DNA of 64,000 nt from Pseudomonas sp. DG56-2 (lineage in GTDB: Bacteria > Pseudomonadota > Gammaproteobacteria > Pseudomonadales > Pseudomonadaceae), in the NCBI RefSeq assembly GCF_004803755.1, contig NZ_CP032311.1, positions 4,728,501 to 4,792,500 on the forward strand. The letters are read 5' to 3'. How positions within the stretch are numbered: the first letter of the stretch is position 1; the number at the start of each line of letters is the position of its first letter. The notes beneath the pieces were generated by a model. It worked only from the letters and a program-made list of their open reading frames with translations, was not told the DNA's origin and made no database searches. Below, one piece after another: positions 11,143 through 20,164 of the stretch. Position numbers and translations under genes: made by a program.

Positions 11143-12117
11143 ATGAGCCAATCCAGCGACCTGATCCAATCCGCGCAACGCACCATCCGTTTCGAACTCG
11201 AAGCGGTTGAGGGCTTGCTGGCCCACATCGACGCCGATTTCGTCAAGGCCTGCGAACTGATCCTGGCCAGCAAGGGCCGGGTGGTAGTGGTCGGCATGGG
11301 CAAGTCTGGGCACATCGGCAACAAGATCGCCGCCACCCTGGCAAGCACCGGCACCCCGGCATTCTTCGTGCACCCGGCTGAAGCCAGCCACGGCGACATG
11401 GGCATGATCACGCGTGACGACGTCATCTTCGCCCTGTCCAATTCCGGATCTACCGCCGAAATCGTTACGTTGCTGCCGTTGATCAAACGTCTGGGCATCC
11501 AACTGATCAGCCTCACTGGCAACCCAGACTCGCCCCTGGCCAAGGCTGCGGAGGTCAATCTTGATGCTCGCGTCGCCCAGGAGGCCTGTCCGCTCAACCT
11601 GGCTCCGACGTCCTCGACGACCGCGGCGTTGGTATTGGGCGATGCCCTGGCCATTGCGCTGCTCGAAGCGCGCGGTTTCACCGCTGAAGACTTCGCGTTC
11701 TCTCACCCTGGCGGCGCCCTCGGGCGTCGACTGCTGCTGAAAGTCGAAAACGTCATGCACGCAGGCGAGGAGTTGCCTCACGTGCAGCGCGGCACCCTGC
11801 TCAAGGACGCGCTCCTTGAAATGTCTCGCAAAGGTTTGGGCATGACTGTGGTCCTCGAAGCCGACGGACGGTTGGCCGGGATCTTCACCGACGGTGACTT
11901 GCGCCGCAGCCTGGATCGCAGCATCGATGTGCACACAACCCTGATCGAAGACGTCATGACCGTTCATGGCAAGACTGCCCGTGCCGAAATGCTCGCCGCC
12001 GAGGCCCTGAAAATCATGGAAGATCACAAGATCAGCGCCCTGGTTGTGATCGACAAGAACGAGCGCCCGGTTGGCGCCCTGAACATGCACGATCTGTTGC
12101 GTGCGGGAGTGATGTAA
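11143..12117 (+). CDS. kdsD: arabinose-5-phosphate isomerase
   Basis: 324 residues. Isomerises ribulose 5-phosphate to arabinose 5-phosphate for KDO, the inner sugar of LPS. It has an N-terminal SIS sugar-isomerase domain (GRVVVVGMGKSGHIGNKIAATLAS; ALSNSGSTAEIV; CPLNLAPTSSTTAAL) and two CBS repeats from about residue 205. The frame is open farther upstream to 10912, but ATG 11143 gives the usual N-terminus and length. The kdsC start follows its stop without a gap. Confidence 0.96.
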   Translation: MSQSSDLIQSAQRTIRFELEAVEGLLAHIDADFVKACELILASKGRVVVVGMGKSGHIGNKIAATLASTGTPAFFVHPAEASHGDMGMITRDDVIFALSNSGSTAEIVTLLPLIKRLGIQLISLTGNPDSPLAKAAEVNLDARVAQEACPLNLAPTSSTTAALVLGDALAIALLEARGFTAEDFAFSHPGGALGRRLLLKVENVMHAGEELPHVQRGTLLKDALLEMSRKGLGMTVVLEADGRLAGIFTDGDLRRSLDRSIDVHTTLIEDVMTVHGKTARAEMLAAEALKIMEDHKISALVVIDKNERPVGALNMHDLLRAGVM

Positions 12118-12642
12118 ATGAGCCAGGACCTGCTTCAACGTGGCAAGGCCATCAAACTCGCCGTCTTCGACGTTGATGGCGTCTTGACCGACGGGCGTTT
12201 GTATTTCCTCGAAGATGGCAGCGAGTTCAAGACATTCAACACTCTCGATGGCCAAGGCATTAAAATGCTCATGGCCTCGGGCGTTACCACGGCAATTATC
12301 AGTGGGCGCAAAACCCCGGTAGTCGAACGCCGGGCCAAGAACCTCGGTATTCCTCACCTGTATCAAGGCCGCGAAGATAAAATGGTGGTGCTGGACGAAC
12401 TTCTTGGCCAACTCAACCTAAGCTATGAACAGGTCGCCTATCTGGGCGACGACCTGCCCGACCTGCCGGTGATCCGTCGCGTCGGCCTGGGCATGGCAGT
12501 GGCCAATGCCGCAACCTTCGTACGCGAGCACGCCCACGGGATCACCAAGGCCCGTGGCGGTGAAGGCGCCGCACGAGAGTTCTGCGAGTTGATCCTGCAA
12601 GCCCAGGGCAATCTCGACGCGGCCAATGCCAATTACCTGTAG
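12118..12642 (+). CDS. kdsC: 3-deoxy-D-manno-octulosonate 8-phosphate phosphatase
   Basis: 174 residues, a C0-type HAD phosphatase releasing KDO from KDO-8-phosphate. The nucleophile motif is FDVDGVLTDGRLYF, motif II is TAIISGRKT, and the metal-binding motif is YLGDDLPDLPV. It has no cap domain and acts as a tetramer in relatives. Its ATG is directly after the kdsD stop. Confidence 0.96.
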   Translation: MSQDLLQRGKAIKLAVFDVDGVLTDGRLYFLEDGSEFKTFNTLDGQGIKMLMASGVTTAIISGRKTPVVERRAKNLGIPHLYQGREDKMVVLDELLGQLNLSYEQVAYLGDDLPDLPVIRRVGLGMAVANAATFVREHAHGITKARGGEGAAREFCELILQAQGNLDAANANYL

Positions 12643-12650
12643 AGCGACAC

Positions 12651-13223
12651 ATGTTCAGTAAAAAGATTCGAACCATTGCGCTGTTCAGTGTGATCGCCGC
12701 CTTGCTGGTGGCGGTCGGCTACTGGAACATCAGTCCCGAGACCTTCCTCGACAAGCCCCAGGCGACCGTCGACAAGAACGCAATCGATTACTACGCCACC
12801 AATGCCCACAGCGTGCAGTTCCTGCCTGATGGCAAAATGCAGTACGAGATGACTGCAGATAAGGTCGAGCACCTCATGGTCAGCGAAGTGACCTTGCTGA
12901 CCAAGCCGGACCTGCAGATGTATCGCGGCACCACCTACCCTTGGCATGTGCAAAGTGAAAAGGGCGAGGTCAATCCTGACGGCACTGAAGTGGAACTGAT
13001 CGACTCGGTACGGGTTGCCCGGACCGATGAAAAGAACCGCACCATGATCATTACCAGCAGTCGCATGACCGTATTCCCGCAGAAGCAATATGCTCAAACC
13101 GAGCAAGCCGTTAGAATCGACGGCGCCGGTGGCGTCACTACGGGCAATGGAATGAAAGCGTATTTGAAAGAAGGCAGGATGGACCTGCTTTCTAACGTAA
13201 GAGGACAGTATGAGGCTCGTTAA
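12651..13223 (+). CDS. lptC: LPS export protein LptC
   Basis: 190 residues with one N-terminal membrane helix (about 8-26) and a periplasmic beta-jellyroll, recognisable as NAHSVQFLPDGKMQYEMTAD and QTEQAVRIDGAGGVTTGNGM. It links the LptB2FG extractor to the LptA bridge. The last bases overlap the lptA start (13210-13223), and it lies eight bases after kdsC, so the Kds and Lpt genes form one unit. Confidence 0.94.
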   Translation: MFSKKIRTIALFSVIAALLVAVGYWNISPETFLDKPQATVDKNAIDYYATNAHSVQFLPDGKMQYEMTADKVEHLMVSEVTLLTKPDLQMYRGTTYPWHVQSEKGEVNPDGTEVELIDSVRVARTDEKNRTMIITSSRMTVFPQKQYAQTEQAVRIDGAGGVTTGNGMKAYLKEGRMDLLSNVRGQYEAR

Positions 13224-13734
13224 AACCCTCCCCTTTTTGCTCAGCCTGAGCGCAGCACTGGGAAGCGCGAGCGCCTGGGCCCTGCCGAACGACCGCGATC
13301 AGCCTATCCGTATCCAGGCCGACAACGCGCATCTGGATGACAAGAAAGGCGTTGCCACCTATACCGGCGACGTCATCATCACTCAAGGGTCGATGATGAT
13401 CAAAGGCAATACCGTAACCATCACGCGCGCCGAATCCGGCGATATCGACGTGGTGACTTCGGTGGGCAACCTGGCCTACTTCGAGCAGCAGCAGAGCGCC
13501 GCCAAGCCCGACAAAATGCAAGGCTATGCCGTGACCATCCAGTACCAGGCACAAAAAGATCTGGTCGTGCTCACCGACCGTGCCAAGGTAGTCAACGAAG
13601 GCAATACCACCGAAGGCGAGAAGATCGTCTACAACACCAAGTCCCAGGTAGCGACTGCCGGTCGTGGCGGCAACGTGACCACGCCGCGCCAACGTATCGA
13701 CATGGTGATCCAGCCGAAGAAGAAGGCCGAGTAA
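13210..13734 (+). CDS. lptA: LPS transport periplasmic protein LptA
   Basis: 174 residues with a signal peptide (MRLVKTLPFLLSLSAALGSA, cleaved near ASAWA). The OstA-like beta-jellyroll begins QPIRIQADNAHLDDKKGVAT, with the typical YTGDVIITQG. LptA oligomerises into the bridge carrying LPS across the periplasm. Its C-terminal end is basic (MVIQPKKKAE). The lptB start codon directly follows its stop. Confidence 0.95.
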   Translation: MRLVKTLPFLLSLSAALGSASAWALPNDRDQPIRIQADNAHLDDKKGVATYTGDVIITQGSMMIKGNTVTITRAESGDIDVVTSVGNLAYFEQQQSAAKPDKMQGYAVTIQYQAQKDLVVLTDRAKVVNEGNTTEGEKIVYNTKSQVATAGRGGNVTTPRQRIDMVIQPKKKAE

Positions 13735-14460
13735 ATGGCGACCCTCAAAGCCCAGCACCTGGCCAAGAGCTACAAGAGCCGGCAAGTGGTACGCGACGTC
13801 AGCCTGTCTATCGACAGCGGCCAGATCGTCGGCCTGCTAGGCCCTAACGGCGCCGGCAAGACCACCTGCTTCTACATGATCGTTGGCCTGGTCCAGGCCG
13901 ATCAGGGCCGCGTCCTGATCGACGACCTGGATGTCAGCCACCAGCCCATGCATGGCCGCGCACGCGCCGGCATCGGCTACCTGCCGCAAGAAGCCTCGAT
14001 CTTTCGCAAGCTTTCGGTTGCCGACAACATCATGGCGATCCTCGAGACCCGCAAGGACCTCGACACCGCCGGACGTCGCAAAGAACTGGAAAGCCTGCTG
14101 CAGGAATTTCACATCAGCCACATTCGCGACAACCTTGGCATGAGCCTTTCCGGTGGCGAACGTCGCCGCGTGGAAATTGCCCGCGCCCTGGCTACCGCGC
14201 CGAAATTCATCCTGCTCGATGAACCCTTTGCCGGTGTCGACCCGATTTCGGTCGGTGACATCAAGCAGATCATCCACCACCTCAAGGCCAAGGGCATCGG
14301 TGTGTTGATCACCGACCACAACGTCCGAGAGACCCTGGATATCTGCGAAACAGCTTACATCGTCAATGATGGTCAACTGATTGCCGAAGGCGACGCAGAG
14401 ACTATCCTGGCCAACGACCTGGTCAAAGAGGTCTACCTGGGCCACGAGTTCCGCTTGTAA
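13735..14460 (+). CDS. lptB: LPS export ABC ATPase LptB
   Basis: 241 residues. ATPase of LptB2FG, which extracts LPS from the inner membrane. Walker A GPNGAGKT is at 36-43, the Q-loop region is [14 protein letters not shown], the signature is [15 protein letters not shown], Walker B is [13 protein letters not shown], and the switch His is in [10 protein letters not shown]. lptF and lptG are not in the window, as expected since they are usually unlinked. Confidence 0.96.
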   Translation: MATLKAQHLAKSYKSRQVVRDVSLSIDSGQIVGLLGPNGAGKTTCFYMIVGLVQADQGRVLIDDLDVSHQPMHGRARAGIGYLPQEASIFRKLSVADNIMAILETRKDLDTAGRRKELESLLQEFHISHIRDNLGMSLSGGERRRVEIARALATAPKFILLDEPFAGVDPISVGDIKQIIHHLKAKGIGVLITDHNVRETLDICETAYIVNDGQLIAEGDAETILANDLVKEVYLGHEFRL

Positions 14461-14549
14461 GTTCGAAGCGACCAGCATTTGCCTTGGGCTGCTGATCCGG
14501 TGAAATCCGGCTTAATTGGTACGGCACCCTAGGCAAACGCTCCAATTTC

Positions 14550-14565
14550 AGGCATATAACTTGCT
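14550..14565 (+). promoter_or_regulatory. sigma-54 type -24/-12 element upstream of rpoN
   Basis: AGGCATATAACTTGCT has the invariant GG and GC exactly ten bases apart (GG 14551-14552, GC 14563-14564) and a full TTGCT at -12. The -24 half AGGCAT is weaker than consensus TGGCAC. It sits 74 bases before the rpoN start. Negative autoregulation of rpoN has been reported in P. putida, and this could be the element concerned. Confidence 0.5.
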
Positions 14566-14638
14566 TAAAGTTGGCGCTTCGGTGCCCTTGTAGTGGATGG
14601 CGCATGTGCGCCGGCGAAAAAGGTGTTAAGCCCCTGCC

Positions 14639-16132
14639 ATGAAACCATCGCTCGTCCTAAGAATGGGCCAGCAACTGACGATGACTCCTCAGTTGCAACA
14701 GGCTATCCGACTACTCCAGCTGTCTACCCTGGACCTCCAACAGGAAATCCAGGAAGCGCTGGAGTCGAACCCGATGCTCGAACGCCAGGAAGAAGGCGAG
14801 GACTTCGATAACAGCGACCCGATGGCGGATAACGCCGAAAGCAAGCCTGTCGCCGAAGTCCAGGACAGCAGCTTCCAGGAAACCACGCAAACTGTGGATA
14901 ACCTGGAAGATGGCGAATGGAGCGAGCGCATACCCAACGAACTTCCCGTCGATACCGCCTGGGAAGACATCTACCAAACCAGCGCCAGCAGCCTGCCCAG
15001 CAACGACGATGACGAGTGGGACTTCACCACCCGTACGTCGGCGGGCGAGAGCCTGCAAAGCCACCTGCTCTGGCAGTTGAACCTGGCGCCGATGTCCGAT
15101 ACCGATCGGCTCATCGCCGTTACCCTGATCGACTGCATCAACAGCCAGGGCTACCTGGACGAAACCCTCGAGGAAATCTGCGAGTCCTTCGATCCCGAGC
15201 TGGACATCGAGCTCGATGAAGTCGAAGCCGTGCTGCACCGTATCCAGCAGTTCGAACCGTCCGGAATCGGCGCGCGCAACCTCAGTGAGTGCTTGCTGCT
15301 GCAATTGCGCCAGCTGCCAGCCAATACCCCCTGGATGGCCGAATCCCAGCGACTGGTGCGAGACTTCATCGACCTGCTCGGCAGTCGCGACTACAGCCAA
15401 TTGATGCGCAGGATGAAACTCAAGGAAGACGAGTTGCGCCAGGTCATTGAACTGGTCCAGAGCCTCAACCCTCGCCCGGGCTCGCAGATCGAATCCAGCG
15501 AGCCCGAATATGTAGTCCCCGACGTAATCGTACGCAAGGACAACGAGCGCTGGCTGGTCGAACTCAACCAGGAAGCCGTGCCGCGCCTGCGGGTCAACCC
15601 GCAGTACGCAGGATTCGTGCGCCGCGCCGATACCAGTGCCGACAACACCTTCATGCGCAACCAGTTGCAGGAGGCTCGATGGTTCATCAAAAGCCTGCAG
15701 AGCCGCAACGAAACCCTGATGAAGGTTGCCACCCAGATCGTCGAGCACCAGCGTGGTTTCCTCGACCACGGCGACGAAGCAATGAAGCCATTGGTCCTGC
15801 ACGACATCGCCGAGGCGGTGGGCATGCACGAGTCGACCATTTCTCGGGTCACCACGCAAAAATACATGCATACACCTCGGGGAATTTACGAGCTGAAGTA
15901 CTTTTTCTCCAGCCACGTAAGCACCTCTGAAGGCGGCGAGTGCTCGTCTACAGCGATTCGCGCGATCATCAAAAAACTGGTTGCAGCGGAAAATCAGAAA
16001 AAGCCATTGAGTGACAGCAAGATCGCTGGTTTACTGGAGGCACAAGGCATCCAGGTAGCCCGTCGCACCGTCGCCAAGTACCGCGAGTCCCTCGGCATTG
16101 CACCGTCGAGTGAACGCAAGCGACTGATGTAG
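14639..16132 (+). CDS. rpoN: RNA polymerase sigma-54 factor
   Basis: 497 residues. Region I is the Gln/Leu-rich start ([20 protein letters not shown]), followed by an acidic region II (about 50-125) and the core-binding and DNA-binding regions. The C-terminal RpoN box [10 protein letters not shown] is at 474-483. Directs transcription of nitrogen, motility and carbon-uptake genes with AAA+ activators. The N-terminal [11 protein letters not shown] fixes the start. Separated from lptB by 178 bases that hold a possible autoregulatory element. Confidence 0.97.
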   Translation: MKPSLVLRMGQQLTMTPQLQQAIRLLQLSTLDLQQEIQEALESNPMLERQEEGEDFDNSDPMADNAESKPVAEVQDSSFQETTQTVDNLEDGEWSERIPNELPVDTAWEDIYQTSASSLPSNDDDEWDFTTRTSAGESLQSHLLWQLNLAPMSDTDRLIAVTLIDCINSQGYLDETLEEICESFDPELDIELDEVEAVLHRIQQFEPSGIGARNLSECLLLQLRQLPANTPWMAESQRLVRDFIDLLGSRDYSQLMRRMKLKEDELRQVIELVQSLNPRPGSQIESSEPEYVVPDVIVRKDNERWLVELNQEAVPRLRVNPQYAGFVRRADTSADNTFMRNQLQEARWFIKSLQSRNETLMKVATQIVEHQRGFLDHGDEAMKPLVLHDIAEAVGMHESTISRVTTQKYMHTPRGIYELKYFFSSHVSTSEGGECSSTAIRAIIKKLVAAENQKKPLSDSKIAGLLEAQGIQVARRTVAKYRESLGIAPSSERKRLM

Positions 16133-16210
16133 CCCCTAGGATCGCCACAGCAGTTCAGTGGCAGGCGCAACACCTGCCTCTTATGCACGGGCAACAAAAG
16201 GAGAAGCTGT

Positions 16211-16519
16211 ATGCAAGTCAATATCAGTGGACAGCATGTAGAAGTCACCCAGCCGCTGCGCGAGTACGTCGAACAGAAACTGAAACGGCTGGAAGGGCAC
16301 TTTGACAAGATTACCAACGTAACGGTGATCATGAAGGTCGAGAAACTGCAGCAGAAAATTGAAGCAACGCTGTTTATTCCCGGCGGCGAAGTGGTTGCAA
16401 ATGCCGAACACACAGACATGTATGCAGCGATCGACGCCTTGACCGACAAGCTCGACCGCCAACTGAAAAAACACAAGGAAAAACAGCAAAGCCTGCTGCA
16501 AGGTGCAGCGGCCCGCTGA
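16211..16519 (+). CDS. hpf: ribosome hibernation promoting factor, short form
   Basis: 102 residues, the ORF102 that follows rpoN in pseudomonads. It starts MQVNISGQHVEVTQPLREYV, with the typical EQKLKRLEGHFDKITNVTVI and ATLFIPGGEVVANAEHTDMY of the S30AE fold. It binds the decoding region of the 30S subunit and promotes ribosome dimers in stationary phase. At this length it lacks the dimerising C-terminal domain of long HPF and would need RMF. AAGGAG is seven bases upstream. Confidence 0.94.
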   Translation: MQVNISGQHVEVTQPLREYVEQKLKRLEGHFDKITNVTVIMKVEKLQQKIEATLFIPGGEVVANAEHTDMYAAIDALTDKLDRQLKKHKEKQQSLLQGAAAR

Positions 16520-16531
16520 TCCCCCTCATCC

Positions 16532-16996
16532 ATGATCCGACTTGAAACCATCCTGACCCCCGGCCGTTCCTTGGTGAACGCGCCGGGTGGCAGTAAAAAG
16601 CGCGCCCTCCAGGAAGTCGCCACCCTGATCCACCGGGAAGTTCCGGACCTGGAGATGCAGATCGTTTTTGAAAGCCTGTTTGCCCGGGAGAAACTCGGGT
16701 CGACCGGATTTGGTAATGGCATTGCCATTCCACATTGCCGCCTCAAAGGTTGCACTTCCCCCATCAGCGCCCTGATACACCTGGAAGCACCGATCGACTA
16801 TGACGCCATCGATGGCGCCCCGGTCGATCTGCTGTTTGTCCTGCTGGTTCCCGAAGCGGCTACCGATGCGCACCTCGAGCTGTTGCGCCAAATTGCCAGC
16901 ATGCTCGACCGAAAGGACGTGCGTGACCGGCTACGTGCCGCCCAGAGCAGTGAAGCCCTGTACCAGGTTGTACTGGACGTACAGAACGAGCACTGA
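16532..16996 (+). CDS. ptsN: nitrogen-PTS EIIA protein PtsN
   Basis: 154 residues, a PTS EIIA type-2 domain. The phosphorylated histidine is H68 in [12 protein letters not shown]. In the nitrogen PTS, phosphate passes from EI-Ntr (PtsP, not in the window) through NPr to PtsN, which regulates potassium and carbon/nitrogen processes rather than sugar import. No EIIB/EIIC genes are near, consistent with a purely regulatory role. Twelve bases after hpf. Confidence 0.95.
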   Translation: MIRLETILTPGRSLVNAPGGSKKRALQEVATLIHREVPDLEMQIVFESLFAREKLGSTGFGNGIAIPHCRLKGCTSPISALIHLEAPIDYDAIDGAPVDLLFVLLVPEAATDAHLELLRQIASMLDRKDVRDRLRAAQSSEALYQVVLDVQNEH

Positions 16997-16998
16997 AC

Positions 16999-17853
16999 AT
17001 GCGCCTGATTATCGTCAGTGGCCGATCCGGCTCCGGCAAGAGCACCGCCCTCGCAGTCCTGGAGGACCACGGCTACTACTGCATCGATAACCTGCCTGCC
17101 GGACTGCTGCCGCAGCTGGCTGAAAACGCCCTGATCAACACCGAGTTGATGCAGCCGAAAGTGGCAGTGTCGATCGATGCGCGTAACCTCCCGAGTCACC
17201 TGACTCGATTCCCGGAACTTCTGGAGGACGCCCGAAGCAAGCACATTCAATGTGATGTGCTGTACTTGGATGCCGATGAAGAAACGCTGCTCAAGCGCTT
17301 CTCGGAAACCCGCAGGCGCCATCCGCTGACTAACGCCAATCGCTCGCTGGCCGAAGCGATCAAGGTCGAAACCGACCTGCTGGGGCCGATTGCCGACCTT
17401 GCCGACCTGAAGATCGACACCACCAACCTGAACCTCTATCAGTTACGTGACTCGATCAAGCTACGCCTGCTCAACCAGCCGGAGCCTGGTACTGCATTTC
17501 TGGTCGAGTCGTTCGGTTTCAAGCGCGGCATGCCGGTGGATGCCGACCTCGTGTTCGATGTGCGCTGCCTGCCCAACCCTTACTGGAAGCCGGAACTGCG
17601 TGATCACTCCGGGCTCGAACAGCCTGTTATCGATTACCTCGCTGCACAGCCTGATGTCGAGGAAATGTACCAGGACATCTCCAGCTACCTGCTTAAATGG
17701 TTGCCACGCTTTGCCGCCAGCAACCGCGCTTACGTAACCATTGCCATTGGCTGTACCGGGGGACACCACCGTTCGGTTTATTTGACTGAACGCCTGGGCC
17801 AGTTGCTGCAGCAATCCTTGAAGAATGTCCAGGTTCGCCACCGCGACCTCTAG
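16999..17853 (+). CDS. rapZ: RNase adapter protein RapZ
   Basis: 284 residues. An N-terminal P-loop NTPase domain (Walker A GRSGSGKS at 8-15) is followed by a C-terminal domain carrying [15 protein letters not shown]. In E. coli RapZ guides RNase E to the sRNA GlmZ to set GlcN6P synthesis; Pseudomonas has the protein although the target may differ. It begins two bases after ptsN, giving the conserved rpoN-hpf-ptsN-rapZ-npr order. Confidence 0.95.
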   Translation: MRLIIVSGRSGSGKSTALAVLEDHGYYCIDNLPAGLLPQLAENALINTELMQPKVAVSIDARNLPSHLTRFPELLEDARSKHIQCDVLYLDADEETLLKRFSETRRRHPLTNANRSLAEAIKVETDLLGPIADLADLKIDTTNLNLYQLRDSIKLRLLNQPEPGTAFLVESFGFKRGMPVDADLVFDVRCLPNPYWKPELRDHSGLEQPVIDYLAAQPDVEEMYQDISSYLLKWLPRFAASNRAYVTIAIGCTGGHHRSVYLTERLGQLLQQSLKNVQVRHRDL

Positions 17854-17873
17854 CCCACAGGACCACCGCCGCG

Positions 17874-18146
17874 ATGCCCGCTCGTGAAATAACCATCATT
17901 AACAAGCTGGGGCTGCACGCCCGGGCTGCGGCAAAGTTTGTCGGCGTGGCCGGACGCTTCCCCTGTACCGTGCGCGTCGGTCGAGCCCCCGACAAACTGG
18001 TGGACGGCAAGAGCATCATGGCGGTAATGATGCTCGCCGCGGGCAAAGGTACCCAGGTTCACTTGCACACCGAGGGTGAAGATGAAGATGCAGCGCTCAC
18101 GGCACTGATCGAGCTGATCAACAACTACTTCGACGAGGGCGAGTAA
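17874..18146 (+). CDS. ptsO: phosphocarrier protein NPr (HPr-like)
   Basis: 90 residues, HPr fold. The active histidine is H15 in NKLGLHARAAAKFV; DGKSIMAVMML matches the second conserved HPr region. It passes phosphate between EI-Ntr and PtsN. The gene closes the rpoN block; its stop codon lies in the loop of an 8-base hairpin (18134-18155). Confidence 0.94.
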   Translation: MPAREITIINKLGLHARAAAKFVGVAGRFPCTVRVGRAPDKLVDGKSIMAVMMLAAGKGTQVHLHTEGEDEDAALTALIELINNYFDEGE

Positions 18147-18155
18147 GCGCCCTCG
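18134..18155 (+). terminator. hairpin at the end of the NPr gene
   Basis: CGAGGGCG-AGTAAG-CGCCCTCG, a perfect 8-base stem with the TAA stop in the loop. No T-run follows, so it may act as a transcript-end stabiliser or Rho-linked site rather than a full intrinsic terminator. The convergent ZIP gene ends nine bases farther. Confidence 0.45.
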
Positions 18156-18163
18156 CCCGCCTC

Positions 18164-19057
18164 TCAAGACAAGGCCGTATCCATCACCATCATCAGGCAG
18201 AAGCCCACGCAAAGCCCCAGGCTTGCCAGGCGATGATGACCGTTGCTGCGTGACTCGGGAATGATCTCCTGGGTCACCACCAGCAACATGGCCCCAGCCG
18301 CGCAGGCCAAGCCAAGCGGCAACAGCACCTGCGCCACCGTCACCAGCCAGGCACAAATCACCGCCGCCACCGGCTCGACCAGTCCAGATGCCGCACCAAT
18401 GGCGAAGGCCTTGAACCGGGCCATACCGGCGCCAGCCAAGACCAGGGCAATCACCAGACCTTCAGGCACGTCCTGCAGCGCGATGCCCATCGCCAGACTG
18501 TCGGCATCGGCCATCCCACCGCCTGCCGACACGCCGATAGCCATGCCTTCCGGAATGTTATGAGCGACGATGGCAATGACGAAAACCCAGATTCGCGCTG
18601 CAATCACCGGCTGTTGGGCGTTGCCCACCAACGCCTCGGGCGATGCGCCGGAGACTTTCAGGTCGACCAGGTAGATACAGAACGCACCGAACAGCAAACC
18701 GAAGCTGATCATCCCTCCGGCGCCCCATTTGCCCAGGCCAATCGCCTGAGCGGCATCGAGGCCGGGAATGACCAGGGAAAACGCAGTCGCCGCCAACATT
18801 ACCCCTGCACCAAAGCCCAGCAACGTATCGGCCAAGGCAACCGGCATACTGCGGATTACCAACACCGGTACTGCACCCAGAGCGGTGCCCAGCGCACACA
18901 AGGCGCCTCCTTCCAGCGCGCGCATCATTCGTGGCTCAAGGTCGAGCCAGGCAAAACCCTGGGCCACCAGCAGTGCAAAGCCTACCAGTAACAACACAGT
19001 ACCCAGCGCCAGGCGAAACAAGCGCACGCTGCCAATGGACATCACATCTGAACGCAT
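18164..19057 (-). CDS. ZIP-family metal transporter
   Basis: About 297 residues with eight hydrophobic segments. The ZIP signature is seen in helix IV as VFVIAIVAHNIPEGMAIGVS and in helix V as ALQDVPEGLVIAL, the His/Asn/Glu pairs that bind divalent metal. It imports Zn, Mn or Fe to the cytoplasm; substrate is not decidable here. The frame is open to 19111, inside sodA; ATG 19057 is chosen because it avoids overlap, although no strong Shine-Dalgarno is present. Following sodA on the same strand suggests a Mn/Fe supply link. Confidence 0.85.
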   Translation of the reverse strand: MRSDVMSIGSVRLFRLALGTVLLLVGFALLVAQGFAWLDLEPRMMRALEGGALCALGTALGAVPVLVIRSMPVALADTLLGFGAGVMLAATAFSLVIPGLDAAQAIGLGKWGAGGMISFGLLFGAFCIYLVDLKVSGASPEALVGNAQQPVIAARIWVFVIAIVAHNIPEGMAIGVSAGGGMADADSLAMGIALQDVPEGLVIALVLAGAGMARFKAFAIGAASGLVEPVAAVICAWLVTVAQVLLPLGLACAAGAMLLVVTQEIIPESRSNGHHRLASLGLCVGFCLMMVMDTALS

Positions 19058-19068
19058 ACCGGAGCGAC

Positions 19069-19680
19069 TCACGCCAGGGCAGTTACATAGCGGCGTTCTA
19101 CTTCGGACCAATCGATCACGTTGTAGAAAGCATTGATGTATTCAGGGCGACGGTTCTGATACAGCAGGTAATACGCATGCTCCCAGACATCCAGTCCCAG
19201 AATTGGTGTATTGCCATTCATCAGCGGGCTGTCCTGGTTGCCACTGCTCTCCACGACGAGGGTCTTTTCCGGCGTTACGCTCAGCCACGCCCAGCCGCTG
19301 CCGAAGCGGGTCAACGCAGCCTTGGTGAAAGCATCCTTGAAGGCCCCAAAGCCCCCCAGTTGCGCATCGATCGCCTCGCCCACCGTCCCAAAGGGTTCAC
19401 CGCCTCCCTGAGGAGACATTACCGTCCAGAACAGTGAATGGTTGGCGTGGCCGCCGCCCTGATTGATGACCGCAGCCTGAAGCTTGTGCGGCAATTGTTT
19501 GACTGCAGCCACCAGCGCTTCCACCGGCCAATCAGCCCACTCGGTCCCTTCGACCGCGGCATTGAGATTGTTGATGTAAGTCTGGTGGTGCTTGCTGTGG
19601 TGGATTTGCATGGTCTGGGTGTCGATGTGCGGTTCCAGCGCATCGTAGGCGTAAGGCAATGCAGGCAAGGTGTAAGGCAT
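19069..19680 (-). CDS. sodA: superoxide dismutase, Mn type
   Basis: 203 residues. Metal ligands are H27 (MQIHHSKHH), H81 ([10 protein letters not shown]), D164 and H168 (DVWEHAYY). Q149 in GNQDSPLM is the second-sphere glutamine placed as in Mn enzymes. Converts superoxide to peroxide in the cytoplasm. It is the last gene of the fagA-fumC-orfX-sodA group, which is iron-repressed by Fur in P. aeruginosa so that Mn-SOD replaces Fe-SOD when iron is scarce. Confidence 0.95.
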   Translation of the reverse strand: MPYTLPALPYAYDALEPHIDTQTMQIHHSKHHQTYINNLNAAVEGTEWADWPVEALVAAVKQLPHKLQAAVINQGGGHANHSLFWTVMSPQGGGEPFGTVGEAIDAQLGGFGAFKDAFTKAALTRFGSGWAWLSVTPEKTLVVESSGNQDSPLMNGNTPILGLDVWEHAYYLLYQNRRPEYINAFYNVIDWSEVERRYVTALA

Positions 19681-19682
19681 AC

Positions 19683-20144
19683 TCAGTGGATTCCATATTG
19701 GTGTGCTGAAGACCCGGCGCTTTCCTGACCGGCCAGTACCACCGGTTGCGGGCCATGACTGTGAAGCAGGCGTTCGGTTCGCGGGTACTGCCCGTACTCG
19801 CTGATGAAATTCAATAGCTCGGTGTAGGTTTTACTGCTATGACGTAGCGCCGCTTGGCGCAGTGCAGGGGCCAGACGCTGATCCTGCATGGCCTGCAGCA
19901 ACCGCTGGTGGACAGCGCAGAGGTATTCCGCGCTCTCCTGCGGTTGATTCAGGCGCAAGTGCAGATCGGCCAGGTTGTGATGCGCGATCACACACACGGC
20001 AACCGCTTCGTCGGCGTCATGCCAGCGCTCGAATAACACCTGGGCCAGGGCCAGGGCCTGCAGATACAACTCGCGGGCATCTACCAGCTCACCTTGTTCG
20101 AACAGGCGGTTGGCGATCTCGGTGGTGCGTTTCCAGTGCTGCAT
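19683..20144 (-). CDS. conserved protein of the fumC-sodA operon (orfX-like)
   Basis: 153 residues, mostly helical, with repeated helix pairs ([58 protein letters not shown]) that resemble TPR-like repeats. GGAGG precedes ATG 20144. It sits two bases before sodA and 20 after fumC, as in the P. aeruginosa operon where the gene is named orfX. Function unknown; a role in protein-protein contact is inferred only from the helical repeats. Confidence 0.85.
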   Translation of the reverse strand: MQHWKRTTEIANRLFEQGELVDARELYLQALALAQVLFERWHDADEAVAVCVIAHHNLADLHLRLNQPQESAEYLCAVHQRLLQAMQDQRLAPALRQAALRHSSKTYTELLNFISEYGQYPRTERLLHSHGPQPVVLAGQESAGSSAHQYGIH

Positions 20145-20164
20145 GACAAACCTCCAGGGCGGTG

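Noticed and set aside
14961..15900. Acidic/Gln-rich stretch of rpoN considered as possible low-complexity repeat
   Set aside because: It is the normal sigma-54 region II and needs no special explanation.
16136..16150. CTAGGATCGCCACAG occurs here and again at 57764-57778, both in gaps before genes
   Set aside because: A single 15-base match in 64 kb is expected about once or more by chance; the flanks do not match.
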